Numbered from the stretch's first letter, positions 26,677-36,290 are shown. The stretch is 64,000 nucleotides of DNA from Achromobacter spanius (GCF_003994415.1 NZ_CP034689.1:5828001-5892000), one strand, 5' to 3'. The notes: generated by a model from the sequence alone, not told the origin. Numbers and translations are program-made.

Positions 26677-27822
26677 ATGTTGACCAAGACCAAAACTGAA
26701 CGTAGTTTCCCGACCATCACCGAACGCGGTCTGGACGAACTGCGCGCGCGCATCGGCGTAAAGATCGGCGCCACCGCCGAACCGTGGTGCTACGAAGCCA
26801 CGCGCGACAACATCCGCCACTACGCCCACGGCATCGGCGACGACAACCCCCTGTGGTCAGACCCCGAGTACGCCGCCAAGACCCAGCATGGCGGCATCAT
26901 CGCCCTGCCCAGCTTTCTGTTTTCCACGAGCCGCATCGTGTCGGGCTACGTGGGCGGCCTGCCCGGCGTGCACGCCATGTGGTCGGGCGCCGACTGGACC
27001 TGGCACAAGACCGTCAAGCGCAACGATGTGATCTCCACCGAAGCGCACCTGAAAGACCTGATCGAACACCAGACCCGTTTCGCGGGCCGCGCGATCCAGC
27101 AGATCTACCACGTAGACTTCTTCAACCAGGACGGCGACAAGGTGGCCGAGGCCGATAGCTGGTGCTTTCGCACCGAACGCGATCACGCCCGCGAGCAAGG
27201 CAGCAAGTACAAGGAAGTGCGCGCCCGCGAACCGCGCCGCTACAGCCCCGAAGAAATCAAGGAAGCGTACAAGCTCTATGCCCAGGAAGAAGTGCGCGGC
27301 GCCACGCCCCGCTATTGGGAAGACGTGAAGGAAGGCGAGGAACTGCCCGTGATGTTCAAGGGGCCGATGACGGTAACGGGCTTCATCGCCTACGCGCAGG
27401 GCTGGGGCGGCCTGTACATCCGCGCCAACAAGCTGGCCTGGCAACTGATCGACGCGCACCCGGGCGTGGGCATCACCAACCGCTTCGGCATTCCCGATGT
27501 GCCCGAGCGCGTGCACTGGGAAGAGGAATTCGCGCTGGAAGTGGGCGCGCCGGGCGCCTATGACTACGGTCCCGAGCGCAACTCGTGGCTGACGCACCAC
27601 CTTACCAACTGGATGGGCGATGCCGGCTTCCTGCGCAAGTCCATGTGCAAGATCCGCCGCCACAACCCGGAAGGCGACATGCTGTTCTTCAAGGGCCGCG
27701 TCACGCGCAAGTATGTGGAAGACGGTCGGCACTTGGTTGAAATCGAACAGGAAGCGCGCAACCAGGACGACGAGCTGTCCGTGCTGGGCACGGGCGTGGT
27801 TGAATTGCCCACCCGCGGATGA
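26677..27822 (+). CDS. Double-hotdog acyl dehydratase (FAS1-like/MaoC type)
   Basis: A 381-residue protein built of two hotdog-like halves. The N-terminal half contains HYAHGIGDDNPLWSDPEYAAKTQHGGIIALPSF, the hydratase-type substrate pocket, and the C-terminal half has TVTGFIAYAQGWGG and GDMLFFKGRVTRKYVE. It probably hydrates or dehydrates a CoA-bound acid produced by the ligase 19 bases upstream. ATG 26677 follows CCAGGAG. Confidence 0.85.
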   Translation: MLTKTKTERSFPTITERGLDELRARIGVKIGATAEPWCYEATRDNIRHYAHGIGDDNPLWSDPEYAAKTQHGGIIALPSFLFSTSRIVSGYVGGLPGVHAMWSGADWTWHKTVKRNDVISTEAHLKDLIEHQTRFAGRAIQQIYHVDFFNQDGDKVAEADSWCFRTERDHAREQGSKYKEVRAREPRRYSPEEIKEAYKLYAQEEVRGATPRYWEDVKEGEELPVMFKGPMTVTGFIAYAQGWGGLYIRANKLAWQLIDAHPGVGITNRFGIPDVPERVHWEEEFALEVGAPGAYDYGPERNSWLTHHLTNWMGDAGFLRKSMCKIRRHNPEGDMLFFKGRVTRKYVEDGRHLVEIEQEARNQDDELSVLGTGVVELPTRG

Positions 27823-27865
27823 CGCGCCCGCCCGCGCGTCGGACATGACCAAAACGAGGTCAATG

Positions 27866-29113
27866 ATGTCTGATTCATCGGAGCACGCAGCACACGCCCC
27901 GCCTGCCCGCGCCGCCGGCGCGCTTGACGGCATACGGGTGATTGATCTGTCCCGGGTGTTGGCCGGGCCGCTATGCACCCAGATGCTGTCTGATCAGGGC
28001 GCCAGCGTCATCAAGGTCGAACCGCCCGGCGGCGACGAAACCCGCGCGCTAGGTCCGCCCGTCAACGCGGACGGCGACGCCGCCTATTTCACGGCGGTGA
28101 ACCGGGGCAAGCGCGCCATCGGGCTGGACTTGTCCTTGCCCGATGGGCGCGACGTGCTGCTGAGCTTGCTGGAGCAGGCCGACGTGCTGGTCGAGAACTT
28201 CATCCCCGGCACGATGGCCAAGTGGGGGCTGGACTACGAAGCCGACTTGAAGCCCCGCTTTCCGCAACTGATTTACTGCGCCATCTCGGGCTTTGGTGAA
28301 GACGGCCCGCTGGGCGGCCTGCCCGGCTACGACGCCATCCTGCAAGCCATGTGCGGGCTGATGAGCGTGAACGGCGACGCGGCCAGCGGGCCCACCCGCA
28401 TCGGCATTCCCATCGTCGACCACCTGACGGGATACACCGCGCAGTCAGGCATTCTGCTGGCGCTTTACCACCGCGCCCGCACGGGCCAGGGCCAGCGCGT
28501 GGACGTGACCTTGTTCGACACCGCGTTGAGCCTGCTGGTGCCGCACGCCGCCAACTGGATGCACACGCAACGCACACCCGGGTTGATGGGCAGCGCGCAT
28601 CCCAACATCGCGCCCTACGACCGCTTTGCCTGCCGCGATGGCGACATCTTCCTGGGCGTGGTGAACGACCGACAGTTCCGAAAATTTTGCGACTACATCG
28701 GCCTGGCGGCCTTGCTGGAAGACGAGCGCTACACGTCGAACCGCCAACGCCTGCAACACCGCGACGCCCTACGCGTGGCCATCGAAGGCGCGCTGTGCGA
28801 TCGCGCGCGCGATGCGGTCTGCCATGAGCTGATGCGGCTGGGTGTGCCGGTGGGCCCGGTCAATAGCGTGCCCGAGGCTTTCGAGCAGGCACACACGGCG
28901 CATCGCGGCATGCGTATCGATCGCGACGCTTATCACGGCATCGGCCCCGCCACGCGCCTGGCCGAAGCGCCCCCGCGCGTGGGCCGCCTGCCACCCGCTT
29001 TTGCGCAGCACACGGACGAGGTCCTCCGGGAGGCCGGCCTCGACGACAACCGCATCGCAAGCTTGCGGGAGCAAGGCGTACTGCCGCCACGCAGGCCTCC
29101 GCCCAAGCCGTAG
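27866..29113 (+). CDS. CaiB/BaiF family (class III) CoA-transferase
   Basis: A 415-residue enzyme that moves CoA between carboxylic acids. Conserved parts are VIDLSRVLAGPLCTQMLSDQGASVIKVEPP, RGKRAIGLDL, DVLVENFIPGTMAKWGLDY and GYDAILQAMCGLM, which holds the catalytic Asp. Two ATGs are adjacent (27863, 27866); the second has better spacing from GAGGT, and a further one at 27845 is possible. It is the third gene of the ligase operon and may recycle CoA between substrate and product. Confidence 0.9.
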   Translation: MSDSSEHAAHAPPARAAGALDGIRVIDLSRVLAGPLCTQMLSDQGASVIKVEPPGGDETRALGPPVNADGDAAYFTAVNRGKRAIGLDLSLPDGRDVLLSLLEQADVLVENFIPGTMAKWGLDYEADLKPRFPQLIYCAISGFGEDGPLGGLPGYDAILQAMCGLMSVNGDAASGPTRIGIPIVDHLTGYTAQSGILLALYHRARTGQGQRVDVTLFDTALSLLVPHAANWMHTQRTPGLMGSAHPNIAPYDRFACRDGDIFLGVVNDRQFRKFCDYIGLAALLEDERYTSNRQRLQHRDALRVAIEGALCDRARDAVCHELMRLGVPVGPVNSVPEAFEQAHTAHRGMRIDRDAYHGIGPATRLAEAPPRVGRLPPAFAQHTDEVLREAGLDDNRIASLREQGVLPPRRPPPKP

Positions 29114-29153
29114 CAGCAAGATCGCAGCCCATAAGAAAACCCAGGAGACCACC

Positions 29154-30119
29154 ATGAAATCACTACGTTTGATTGCCGCGCTGGCGGCGTCCCTGCTGTT
29201 CACGCAGCCCGTGGCCGCGGCGGACAACTATCCTTCGAAGCCGGTGCGTATCATCGTGCCGTATCAGGCGGGCCAAGGCACCGACGTGGCCGCGCGCTAC
29301 CTCAGCGACTACCTGGCGCGCGAGCTGGGGCAACCCTTCATCGTTGAAAACCGCCCCGGCGCGGGTGGCAACATCGGCGCGTCCGAAGCGGCCCGCGCCG
29401 CGCCCGACGGCTACACCGTGCTGATGGGCACCAACGGCACCCATGTGCTGAACCAGTTCATCTACGCCTCCACCAACTTTGACCCCGCCAAGGATTTCGA
29501 GCCGATCATGCTGGTCAGCTCGTTTCCGATGGTGTTGGTGACGACACCCGCGTCCCCCTACAAGAGCCTGGCAGACCTGCGAGATCCGAAGAAAGCCAAG
29601 CCCGACAGCGTAACGGTCGGCATGCCCAGCACCACGGCGCGCCTGGTGTTCGAACTGCTCAAGCAGCAAGGCGTGGCCAGCATACGCGGCATTCCCTACA
29701 AGGGCTCGGCCACCGCCACCACCGATCTGATGGGCGGCCAGGTGCAGGTCGGCATCGACACCGTCAGCGCCGCGCGTACGTTCATTACTGGCGGCAAGCT
29801 GCGTGCGCTGGCTGTCACGTCCTTGAAGGAGTCTGCCTTGCTGCCCGGCGTGAAGCCCGTGTCGGCGCAAGGCCTGCCGGACTTCCAGGTGATCGCGTGG
29901 AACGGAATGTACGCGCCCAAGGGCACGCCGCCCGCCGTGGTGCAGAAGCTGAACGCCGCGCTGGTCAAGATTCTGAAGCAGCCCGAGGTGCAAAAGCGCC
30001 TGCTGGAGCTGGGCCACGAACCGGGCGGCGGCACGCCGGCCGAGCTGGAAGCCTTCGCGCGCAGCGAACGGCTGAAGTGGGAACCGCTGATCATCAAGGC
30101 GGGGCTGAAAGCGGACTAA
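29154..30119 (+). CDS. Bug-family periplasmic receptor (TctC-like)
   Basis: A 321-residue binding protein with a signal peptide (MKSLRLIAALAASLLFTQPVAAA) and typical Bug segments: YPSKPVRIIVPYQAGQGTDVAAR, VENRPGAGGNIGASEAARAAPDGYT and GKLRALAVTS. It captures a carboxylate in the periplasm. The tctA/tctB membrane genes are absent, as is usual for the many orphan Bug proteins of Alcaligenaceae. Its place as last gene of the ligase operon suggests it delivers or senses the same acid. Confidence 0.92.
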   Translation: MKSLRLIAALAASLLFTQPVAAADNYPSKPVRIIVPYQAGQGTDVAARYLSDYLARELGQPFIVENRPGAGGNIGASEAARAAPDGYTVLMGTNGTHVLNQFIYASTNFDPAKDFEPIMLVSSFPMVLVTTPASPYKSLADLRDPKKAKPDSVTVGMPSTTARLVFELLKQQGVASIRGIPYKGSATATTDLMGGQVQVGIDTVSAARTFITGGKLRALAVTSLKESALLPGVKPVSAQGLPDFQVIAWNGMYAPKGTPPAVVQKLNAALVKILKQPEVQKRLLELGHEPGGGTPAELEAFARSERLKWEPLIIKAGLKAD

Positions 30120-30170
30120 GGCCGCGGCCATTTTCCGGCCGACCCGTTCGACATCCTGCTGGTGAACGAC

Positions 30171-30200
30171 AACGCCCGGGCCATGTGCCCGGGCGTTTGC
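30171..30200 (+). terminator. Hairpin after the Bug receptor gene
   Basis: AACGCCCGGGC-CATGT-GCCCGGGCGTT gives an 11-base-pair stem 51 bases after the stop. The tail is TGCGTTTG, a weak uridine tract. It probably ends the ligase operon. Confidence 0.65.
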
Positions 30201-30319
30201 GTTTGACTCGGCCAACTAGCAGTTCTGATAGCTCCAGGGTTTACCCCAGCAGAATTAATACCTATAACATCAGAGAATATAACTATTAAGACAAGCCCCC
30301 ACCCCTTCGGAGACTAACC

Positions 30320-31750
30320 ATGGCGATGCCCACCCTCAAGCATTTCATCAACGGTCAATACGCGGAGTCCAAGGGCTCCGAATATTTTGACCTCATCAGC
30401 CCCGTGACCGGCCAGCCGATCGCCCGCTCTCCCAACGCCAACGACGCCGACGTGGACGCCGCCTACGCCGCCGCCAGCCACGCCTTCAAAAGCTGGGGCC
30501 GCAGCACCCCATCCGCCCGCCAACAAGCCCTGTTGAAACTGGCCGACGCTGTCGCCGCCAACAGCGACCGCCTGGTGGAAGCGCAAAGCCGCAACACCGG
30601 CCAGCTCAAGCACTTGATCGCCTCGGAAGAAGTGGCGGTGTGCGTGGACCAGATCCGTTTCTTTGCCGGCGCGGCGCGCTTTCTGGAAGGCAAGGCCACT
30701 GGCGAATACATGGAAGGCCTGACCTCCAGCATCCGCCGTGAACCGCTGGGCGTGGTGGGCCAGGTCACGCCCTGGAACTACCCGCTGATGATGGCCGTAT
30801 GGAAGATCGCGCCGGCACTGGCCGCGGGCAACACCGTGGTGCTCAAGCCCAGCGACAGCACGCCCGAAAGCACCTTGCTGCTGGCCGAAATCGCCGCGCC
30901 GTTCTTCCCCGCCGGCGCCTTCAACGTGGTGCTGGGCAACGCCGCCACGGGCGCCAAGGTGGTGTCGCACAAGACCCCGGCGCTGGTATCCATCACGGGT
31001 TCGGTGCGCGCCGGCCTGCAAGTGGCCGCGTCCGCCGCCGCCAACCTCACGCGCGCCCACCTTGAACTGGGTGGCAAGGCGCCCGTCGTCGTGTTTGAAG
31101 ACACCGACCTGGACCGCGCCGCGCAGCACATCGCCATGACCGGCTTCTTCAACGCCGGCCAGGACTGCACCGCCGCCACGCGCGTCATCGTCGCGGAATC
31201 CGTGCACGATGCGTTCGTTGAAAAGCTGGTGGCTGCCGCCCGCGACACCCGCTTCGGCGAACCCGACGACCAGGACGCGCTGTACGGCCCACTGAATAAC
31301 GCCGCGCAGCTGGAACGCATACAGGGTTTCATCAAGCGCCTGCCCGCCCACGCCCGTATTGAAACCGGTGGCCGCCACGCCGCGCGCGCCGGCTACTACT
31401 TCGAGCCCACTGTCATCACCGGCCTGCAGCAGCAAGACGAAGCCATCCAGACCGAAGTCTTCGGCCCCGTCATCACGGTGCAGAAATTCGCCGATGAACA
31501 CGACGCCATCACCAAGGCCAACGACGTGGAATACGGCCTGGCCGCCAGCGTCTGGACGCGTGACCATGGCCGCGCGCAACGCCTGTCGCGCGATCTTGAT
31601 TTCGGCACCGTGTGGATCAACACGCACATCCCGCTGACGGCCGAAGCGCCGCACGGCGGCTTCAAGCGGTCAGGCTACGGCAAGGACCTGTCCGCCTACG
31701 GCTTCGAAGAGTACACGCGCGTCAAGCACGTGATGAGCTCGCACGATTAA
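30320..31750 (+). CDS. NAD(P)-dependent aldehyde dehydrogenase
   Basis: A 476-residue ALDH. The catalytic cysteine is in FFNAGQDCTAATR (near 282) and the general-base glutamate in HLELGGKAP (near 249); EVFGPVITVQKF and GGFKRSGYGKDLS are also typical. Its closest style is betaine-aldehyde or gamma-aminobutyraldehyde dehydrogenase, and an amine-oxidase-like gene lies further down at 34737. The substrate is inferred only. It opens a rightward run of genes to 36290 with small gaps. Confidence 0.9.
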   Translation: MAMPTLKHFINGQYAESKGSEYFDLISPVTGQPIARSPNANDADVDAAYAAASHAFKSWGRSTPSARQQALLKLADAVAANSDRLVEAQSRNTGQLKHLIASEEVAVCVDQIRFFAGAARFLEGKATGEYMEGLTSSIRREPLGVVGQVTPWNYPLMMAVWKIAPALAAGNTVVLKPSDSTPESTLLLAEIAAPFFPAGAFNVVLGNAATGAKVVSHKTPALVSITGSVRAGLQVAASAAANLTRAHLELGGKAPVVVFEDTDLDRAAQHIAMTGFFNAGQDCTAATRVIVAESVHDAFVEKLVAAARDTRFGEPDDQDALYGPLNNAAQLERIQGFIKRLPAHARIETGGRHAARAGYYFEPTVITGLQQQDEAIQTEVFGPVITVQKFADEHDAITKANDVEYGLAASVWTRDHGRAQRLSRDLDFGTVWINTHIPLTAEAPHGGFKRSGYGKDLSAYGFEEYTRVKHVMSSHD

Positions 31751-31763
31751 CCAGGGGACCACC

Positions 31764-32561
31764 ATGACAACAACGCCGCATTCCTCCCCACCCCAGACCC
31801 AGTCCCTGCGTGACCTCGTCGCCCGCGCGCATCACGAACTGTTCACGCTGCGCGACACCGGCGCACTGGAGCGTTATTTCTCGCCGCGCTTCATCGAGCA
31901 TTCGCCGCTGGTGAAAGACGGCGCGGACGGCCTGTTCACGCTGGTACAGGACCATATCGACCTGCACCACGAGGTTTACCGCGTGCTGGTGGACGGCGAC
32001 CTGATCGCCATCCATGGCCGCTACACCGGGCTGGGCGAGCAAGCGCTCGTGGGCTTTGACATTTACCGCGTGGCCGACAACCGCATCATTGAACACTGGG
32101 ACGGCCTGGTTCCCGAAGCCGCGCCCAACGCCAGCGGCCGCACCCAGTTGGACGGCCCCACGCAGCCCCGCCCCGATCAAGATGCCGAGGCCAACCGCGC
32201 GCTGGTCCTGGCGTTCTTCACCCGCGCCCTGATCGATGGCGACTACACCGCCTTCAACGATTACTGCAACGGCGTAGGCTTTCACCAGCACAGCCCCGAC
32301 ATCGCCGACGGCACCGTGGCCGTGGTCAGCTTCCTGAACCAGTTACGCGAAGCGGGCCAAGGGCTGCAATACAGCCGCGTGCATCGCAGCGTGGCCGAAG
32401 GCGATTTCGTGCTGACGCATTCCGAAGGCAGCATCGCCGGCGAGCGCCATGCCTACTTCGAGCTGTGGCGCGTACAGGACGGCAAGATCGTCGAATTATG
32501 GGACGCCATCACGCCCGTGCCAGACGACAGCCAGGCGCTCCATCGCCACGGTATCTTCTAG
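31764..32561 (+). CDS. Protein with two SnoaL/NTF2-like domains
   Basis: A 265-residue protein made of two similar halves of about 125 residues, each resembling SnoaL-type polyketide-cyclase/NTF2 folds (FSPRFIEHSPLVKDGADGL in the first, YCNGVGFHQHSPDIADGT in the second). Such domains bind small hydrophobic compounds or act as isomerases or hydrolases. It starts 13 bases after the aldehyde dehydrogenase stop, so the two are co-expressed. No exact function can be given. Confidence 0.8.
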   Translation: MTTTPHSSPPQTQSLRDLVARAHHELFTLRDTGALERYFSPRFIEHSPLVKDGADGLFTLVQDHIDLHHEVYRVLVDGDLIAIHGRYTGLGEQALVGFDIYRVADNRIIEHWDGLVPEAAPNASGRTQLDGPTQPRPDQDAEANRALVLAFFTRALIDGDYTAFNDYCNGVGFHQHSPDIADGTVAVVSFLNQLREAGQGLQYSRVHRSVAEGDFVLTHSEGSIAGERHAYFELWRVQDGKIVELWDAITPVPDDSQALHRHGIF

Positions 32562-32611
32562 CGCGGCCATGGCATGATGCACGTTTTCCATTCCCGCCCC
32601 GGAGTCCCGCC

Positions 32612-33358
32612 ATGACCGCCCACGCCATCGTCTATGCCCCGATTGGCCAAGGCACGCGCTCGGAGCAGGTCGTCGAACGCTTAAGCAACGCGATCGTCGC
32701 CGGCCTGCTGCATGCCGACGAGCAACTGCCTAACGAGAACGAGCTTTCGCGCCTGATGGGCGTGTCGCCCGTGACCATGCGCGAAGCCCTCAACACCTTG
32801 CGCGCCCGGCAGTTGATCGACACGCGGCGTGGGCGCAATGGCGGCAGCTTCGTGTGCCCGGTGCCAGCCCAGATGATGCACGACCGCCATCCGCTGCGGC
32901 TGGCCACCGCCGGGGATCTGGCCGATTTGGGCGAACTGCATTGCGCCGTGGTCGGCCACAGCGCGAAGCTGGCCGCGCAACGCTCCACCGCCGATGAGCA
33001 CTTGCGGCTGGCGCGCGAGATCGATCAATTCGAGGCGGCGACCGACCCGCAGGCACGTGCACAGGCCGACATGCGCTGCCTGCTGATGTTGGCCACCCAC
33101 GCGCAGTCCGCGCGCTTGGCCAACCAGGAGCTTGGAATCCAGGCGGAATGGGCGCCGCTGGTCGCATCGATTTACGCGCATGCGGGGGTGCACGCCGGCA
33201 TCGTGCACGCCTACCGCCGCCTGCAGGCGGCGCTGCGTGATGGCGACGAGGCTGCCAGCAGCGCGCATGCCCAGGACATGATCGGCACACAAACCGACCA
33301 CCTGCTTGAACACAAACTGCGGTTGGACGCCACGGCGCCGCCGCCACAACAGACCTAG
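32612..33358 (+). CDS. GntR-family regulator (FCD type)
   Basis: A 248-residue protein with an N-terminal winged helix (QLPNENELSRLMGVSPVTMREALNTLRARQLIDTRRGRNGG, about residues 33-75) and a helical effector domain. It lies inside the aldehyde dehydrogenase gene run, 50 bases after the SnoaL gene, and likely controls that run. ATG 32612 follows CGGAG. Confidence 0.85.
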   Translation: MTAHAIVYAPIGQGTRSEQVVERLSNAIVAGLLHADEQLPNENELSRLMGVSPVTMREALNTLRARQLIDTRRGRNGGSFVCPVPAQMMHDRHPLRLATAGDLADLGELHCAVVGHSAKLAAQRSTADEHLRLAREIDQFEAATDPQARAQADMRCLLMLATHAQSARLANQELGIQAEWAPLVASIYAHAGVHAGIVHAYRRLQAALRDGDEAASSAHAQDMIGTQTDHLLEHKLRLDATAPPPQQT

Positions 33359-33401
33359 GACCGCTGACGCTGGCGGCAAGCCTGGGCAGAGGAGACGGCA
33401 G

Positions 33402-34220
33402 ATGAACGAAGATGCGCATATCGACCGAGCCAACGGCATTCTGGAATGCGTCTTGAACGACGCGCAGAACACCGCGGGCGCGTTGGCCGAGGCGGCGGCC
33501 CAGATCCTGTCGGGGCAGACCCCGACGCCGGGCAGCGGCCTGCGATTGTCAGGCGAACACCGCCGCGCGCTGCAAACCCATATCCAGGTAGCGCTGCAAC
33601 TCAACCCCTGGTGCAACGGCGCGGGCTTTGCCAGCTACGCGGCGCCAGCCGGGCTGGACGACGGCTACTGGACGCTGGAATGGTGGCAACAGGAGGGCCC
33701 ATCGATGCAGCAGGCGCAGTTGGATCGCAACCAGGAAACTCGGCGGCGCCTGGACTTCCGTGCCTTCGCCTGGTTTGACCAGCCCGCGCGCTGCCTGCGC
33801 CCCGTCGTGGAAGGCCCTTACGTGGACTACATCTGCAACGGTGCCTACACCATCACCGCCGCGCATCCCGTCCTGGTGCAGGGCGCCTGCGCGGGGGTTA
33901 CCGCCGTTGACGTGCTGGTCGCAACGCTGGACCGCATGCTGCTGCCGGCCTTGCACCCTATCGGCAAACCGGCGCTGGTGCTGAACGCCGATTCGCGCGT
34001 CGTCATGTCCACCGCCCACCGCATCCGCCCCGGCAGCTTGTGGCGGCCGCAGCAGGGGGACCGCCTGATCGGCCCCGCCCGCGCGCTGCGCCTGGCGGTA
34101 CTGGCCGCCACGCCGCTGCGCTCGGTCTTCGCCTCCCCTCGGGCCGTTGCGCGCCACAGCAGCACCAACAGCCCTGGCAGCCAGGCCAGTTCAACCCGCC
34201 AAACCCGCCCCAACTCTTGA
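33402..34220 (+). CDS. Cache-like sensor-domain protein without an output domain
   Basis: A 272-residue soluble protein. The part from about residue 55 to 190 (NPWCNGAGFASYA, YWTLEWWQ, GPYVDYICNGAYTITAAHPV) resembles the ligand-binding PDC/cache fold often fused upstream of receptors, yet there is no membrane helix, kinase or helix-turn-helix. It starts 43 bases after the GntR gene and GGAGACGGCAG precedes its ATG. It might be a co-sensor for that regulator; this is an inference. Confidence 0.65.
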   Translation: MNEDAHIDRANGILECVLNDAQNTAGALAEAAAQILSGQTPTPGSGLRLSGEHRRALQTHIQVALQLNPWCNGAGFASYAAPAGLDDGYWTLEWWQQEGPSMQQAQLDRNQETRRRLDFRAFAWFDQPARCLRPVVEGPYVDYICNGAYTITAAHPVLVQGACAGVTAVDVLVATLDRMLLPALHPIGKPALVLNADSRVVMSTAHRIRPGSLWRPQQGDRLIGPARALRLAVLAATPLRSVFASPRAVARHSSTNSPGSQASSTRQTRPNS

Positions 34221-34334
34221 CGGGCTGATCGCAGGCGGGCCACGCCCGCCCCTCTCATTGTCTTGACAGTTTCCCGCCGCCTGCGCCTGCCCCGGCGCGG
34301 ATGGCGCACATCTTTTGCAAACCGGAGAACCTTC

Positions 34335-34706
34335 ATGAAGTGGTATCTGCAAGCCCTTAAACACTACGCCGTCTTCGAAGGACGCGCGCCGCGCCGCGAG
34401 TACTGGATCTTCGTGCTGTGCCAGATCTTGATGGTGCTGGCGATTTCGGCGGTGGAACGCGCGCTGGCCATCGCCAACCCCGAAATCCTGTTCGGCTGGT
34501 ACACGGCGGGCTTTCTGCTGCTGACCTTTGTTCCCGCGCTGGCGGTAACGATCCGCCGCCTGCACGACACCGGCCGCAGCGGATGGTGGGGCCTTCTGCA
34601 TGCCGCGCCGGTCATCGGCACGCTGCTGTTGCAGGCCTTCATGCTGCCCGCCGGCGCCCCGGGGCGTAACCGCTACGGCCCCGCTCCCTCCCCCGCAACG
34701 GCCTGA
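34335..34706 (+). CDS. DUF805 inner-membrane protein
   Basis: A 123-residue protein with the DUF805 pattern: KHYAVFEGRAPRREYWIFVL at the start, three hydrophobic segments, and TIRRLHDTGRSGWWGLL. ATG 34335 follows GGAG in ACCGGAGAACCTTC. The function of this widespread family is unknown. It is inserted between the cache-like protein and the oxidase gene. Confidence 0.88.
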   Translation: MKWYLQALKHYAVFEGRAPRREYWIFVLCQILMVLAISAVERALAIANPEILFGWYTAGFLLLTFVPALAVTIRRLHDTGRSGWWGLLHAAPVIGTLLLQAFMLPAGAPGRNRYGPAPSPATA

Positions 34707-34736
34707 GCCGCTCTCACCGCCTTCAGGAAACTCGAC

Positions 34737-36290
34737 ATGACATTGAATCGACGTGAATTCATCCTCAAGACGGCGGCCGCCTCGACCGCGGCATCCGCCG
34801 TCGGTGCGCTGGGCTTGTGGCCGGCGGCCTCCTCTGCCCTGTCCTCCACGCCACTGGCCACCGTACCGTTGGACAACACGGCCTTGCGGCCCGCTCAACT
34901 GCTGCAAGACGCGCGCAAGATTCCCACCCAACTGGGCATCGACCCGCGCATCTGGAATTGGCGCCATGACGCCAGCCCGTCCGACCCCATGCCCGCCAAC
35001 TATTACGAGGCGTCGCTGTCCGAATGGCCGGCGTTCGGCTCGCTGCCCGGCGACCTGGATTGCGAGGTCGTCGTCATCGGCGGCGGCCTGCTGGGCGCGT
35101 CCACCGCGCTGCATCTTGCCGAAGCCGGCGTGGAAGTCGTGCTGATCGAAAAAGACCATATTGGTTCGGGCGCCTCGGGGCGCAACGGCGGCCAGATGAC
35201 GCCCGGCCTGGCGCGCTGGGAAGCCGGCACCATGCTGGACAAGCTCCCCCTTGAGGATGCCCGCCGCCTGTGGCGCTTTGCCTCGGTTGAAGCCATGGAG
35301 ACGGTGGATGGTCTGCGCGACCGCTACGGCTTTGACTGCGACCGCAAGCGCGGCCACATCACGGCGGCCGTACACGCGGGCCACATGGGTGCGCTGGTGG
35401 AAAACGCCGATGCACGTCGCCGTCTGGGCGACGATGCCGTCAAGATCATCGGCAGGCACGAACTGAAAGACCAGTACGTCAAGTCCGACATCTATTTCGG
35501 CGCCGCCATCGACGACGGCGGCGGCCAGGTACAGCCGCTGGCCTTGTTGCGCGGCCTGGTCCATGCCTTTGTCAAACTGGGCGGGCGGGTCTACGACAAC
35601 ACCACCGCGCAAGCCATTGAAGAGTCGCCGGGCAGCACGCTGGTCAAGACCGCGCAAGGCGCAATCAAGGCGCGCCGCGCCGTGGTGCTGGCCGTGCACA
35701 GCGCCACCTTTCAGTTCATGCCGGGCAGCGCCACCACCGTGCCCTTCTTCACCTATGTGGCCGTCACCCCGCCGCTGGGCGACACCCTGGATGCGCTGAT
35801 TCCTTCAGGCTTGCCGGTCTACGACACGCAACTGCAAATTGACTACTACCGCCCGGTACGCAACAAGCGGCTGCTGTTCGGCGGCCAAGGCACGGGCAAC
35901 TCGTGGTCGCCGCGCGACGTCAACAACTACCTGCTGGACCGCATCAAGACCGTGTTCCCGCAGTTGGAAAAACCGGAACTGGAATATTCCTGGAGCGGCA
36001 TCAGCGACCTGACCTTGAACGGCGCCACCGACAGCCGCAAGAGCGCGGGCGACGTGCCGGTGTACATGGTGCATGGCTGGAGCGGCCACGGCGTGGCGCA
36101 GACGGTGCGCATCGGCCGCGCCATCAGCGACGACCTGACTGGCTGCAACACCGACTACGCCATGCTGACGCGCTTTGACCACGCGGGCATTCCGCTCGGC
36201 CGGCATTTGTCGCCGGTCGCCATTCCGCTGATCAAGGGCGCGTTGGGTGTGATGGGCCTTATCAACCCGGCCGACATGGTGTCGTTCTAG
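34737..36290 (+). CDS. Tat-exported FAD-dependent amine oxidase-like protein (DAO family)
   Basis: A 517-residue flavoprotein with a twin-arginine signal (NRREFILKTAAASTAASAVG) followed by the FAD Rossmann motif VVIGGGLLGASTALHLAEAGVEVVLIEK-like stretch from about residue 112, GSGASGRNGGQMTPG, and a C-terminal YSWSGISDLTLNG and HGWSGHGVAQTVRIG. The catalytic body resembles gamma-glutamylputrescine oxidases (PuuB), which are normally cytosolic. Export suggests periplasmic oxidation of an amine, with the aldehyde dehydrogenase at 30320 handling the product. The last point is inference. Confidence 0.85.
   Translation: MTLNRREFILKTAAASTAASAVGALGLWPAASSALSSTPLATVPLDNTALRPAQLLQDARKIPTQLGIDPRIWNWRHDASPSDPMPANYYEASLSEWPAFGSLPGDLDCEVVVIGGGLLGASTALHLAEAGVEVVLIEKDHIGSGASGRNGGQMTPGLARWEAGTMLDKLPLEDARRLWRFASVEAMETVDGLRDRYGFDCDRKRGHITAAVHAGHMGALVENADARRRLGDDAVKIIGRHELKDQYVKSDIYFGAAIDDGGGQVQPLALLRGLVHAFVKLGGRVYDNTTAQAIEESPGSTLVKTAQGAIKARRAVVLAVHSATFQFMPGSATTVPFFTYVAVTPPLGDTLDALIPSGLPVYDTQLQIDYYRPVRNKRLLFGGQGTGNSWSPRDVNNYLLDRIKTVFPQLEKPELEYSWSGISDLTLNGATDSRKSAGDVPVYMVHGWSGHGVAQTVRIGRAISDDLTGCNTDYAMLTRFDHAGIPLGRHLSPVAIPLIKGALGVMGLINPADMVSF

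Noticed and set aside
34234..34250. GGCGGGC-CAC-GCCCGCC inverted repeat
   Set aside because: The loop is only three bases and no T run follows; it may be random in such GC-rich DNA.
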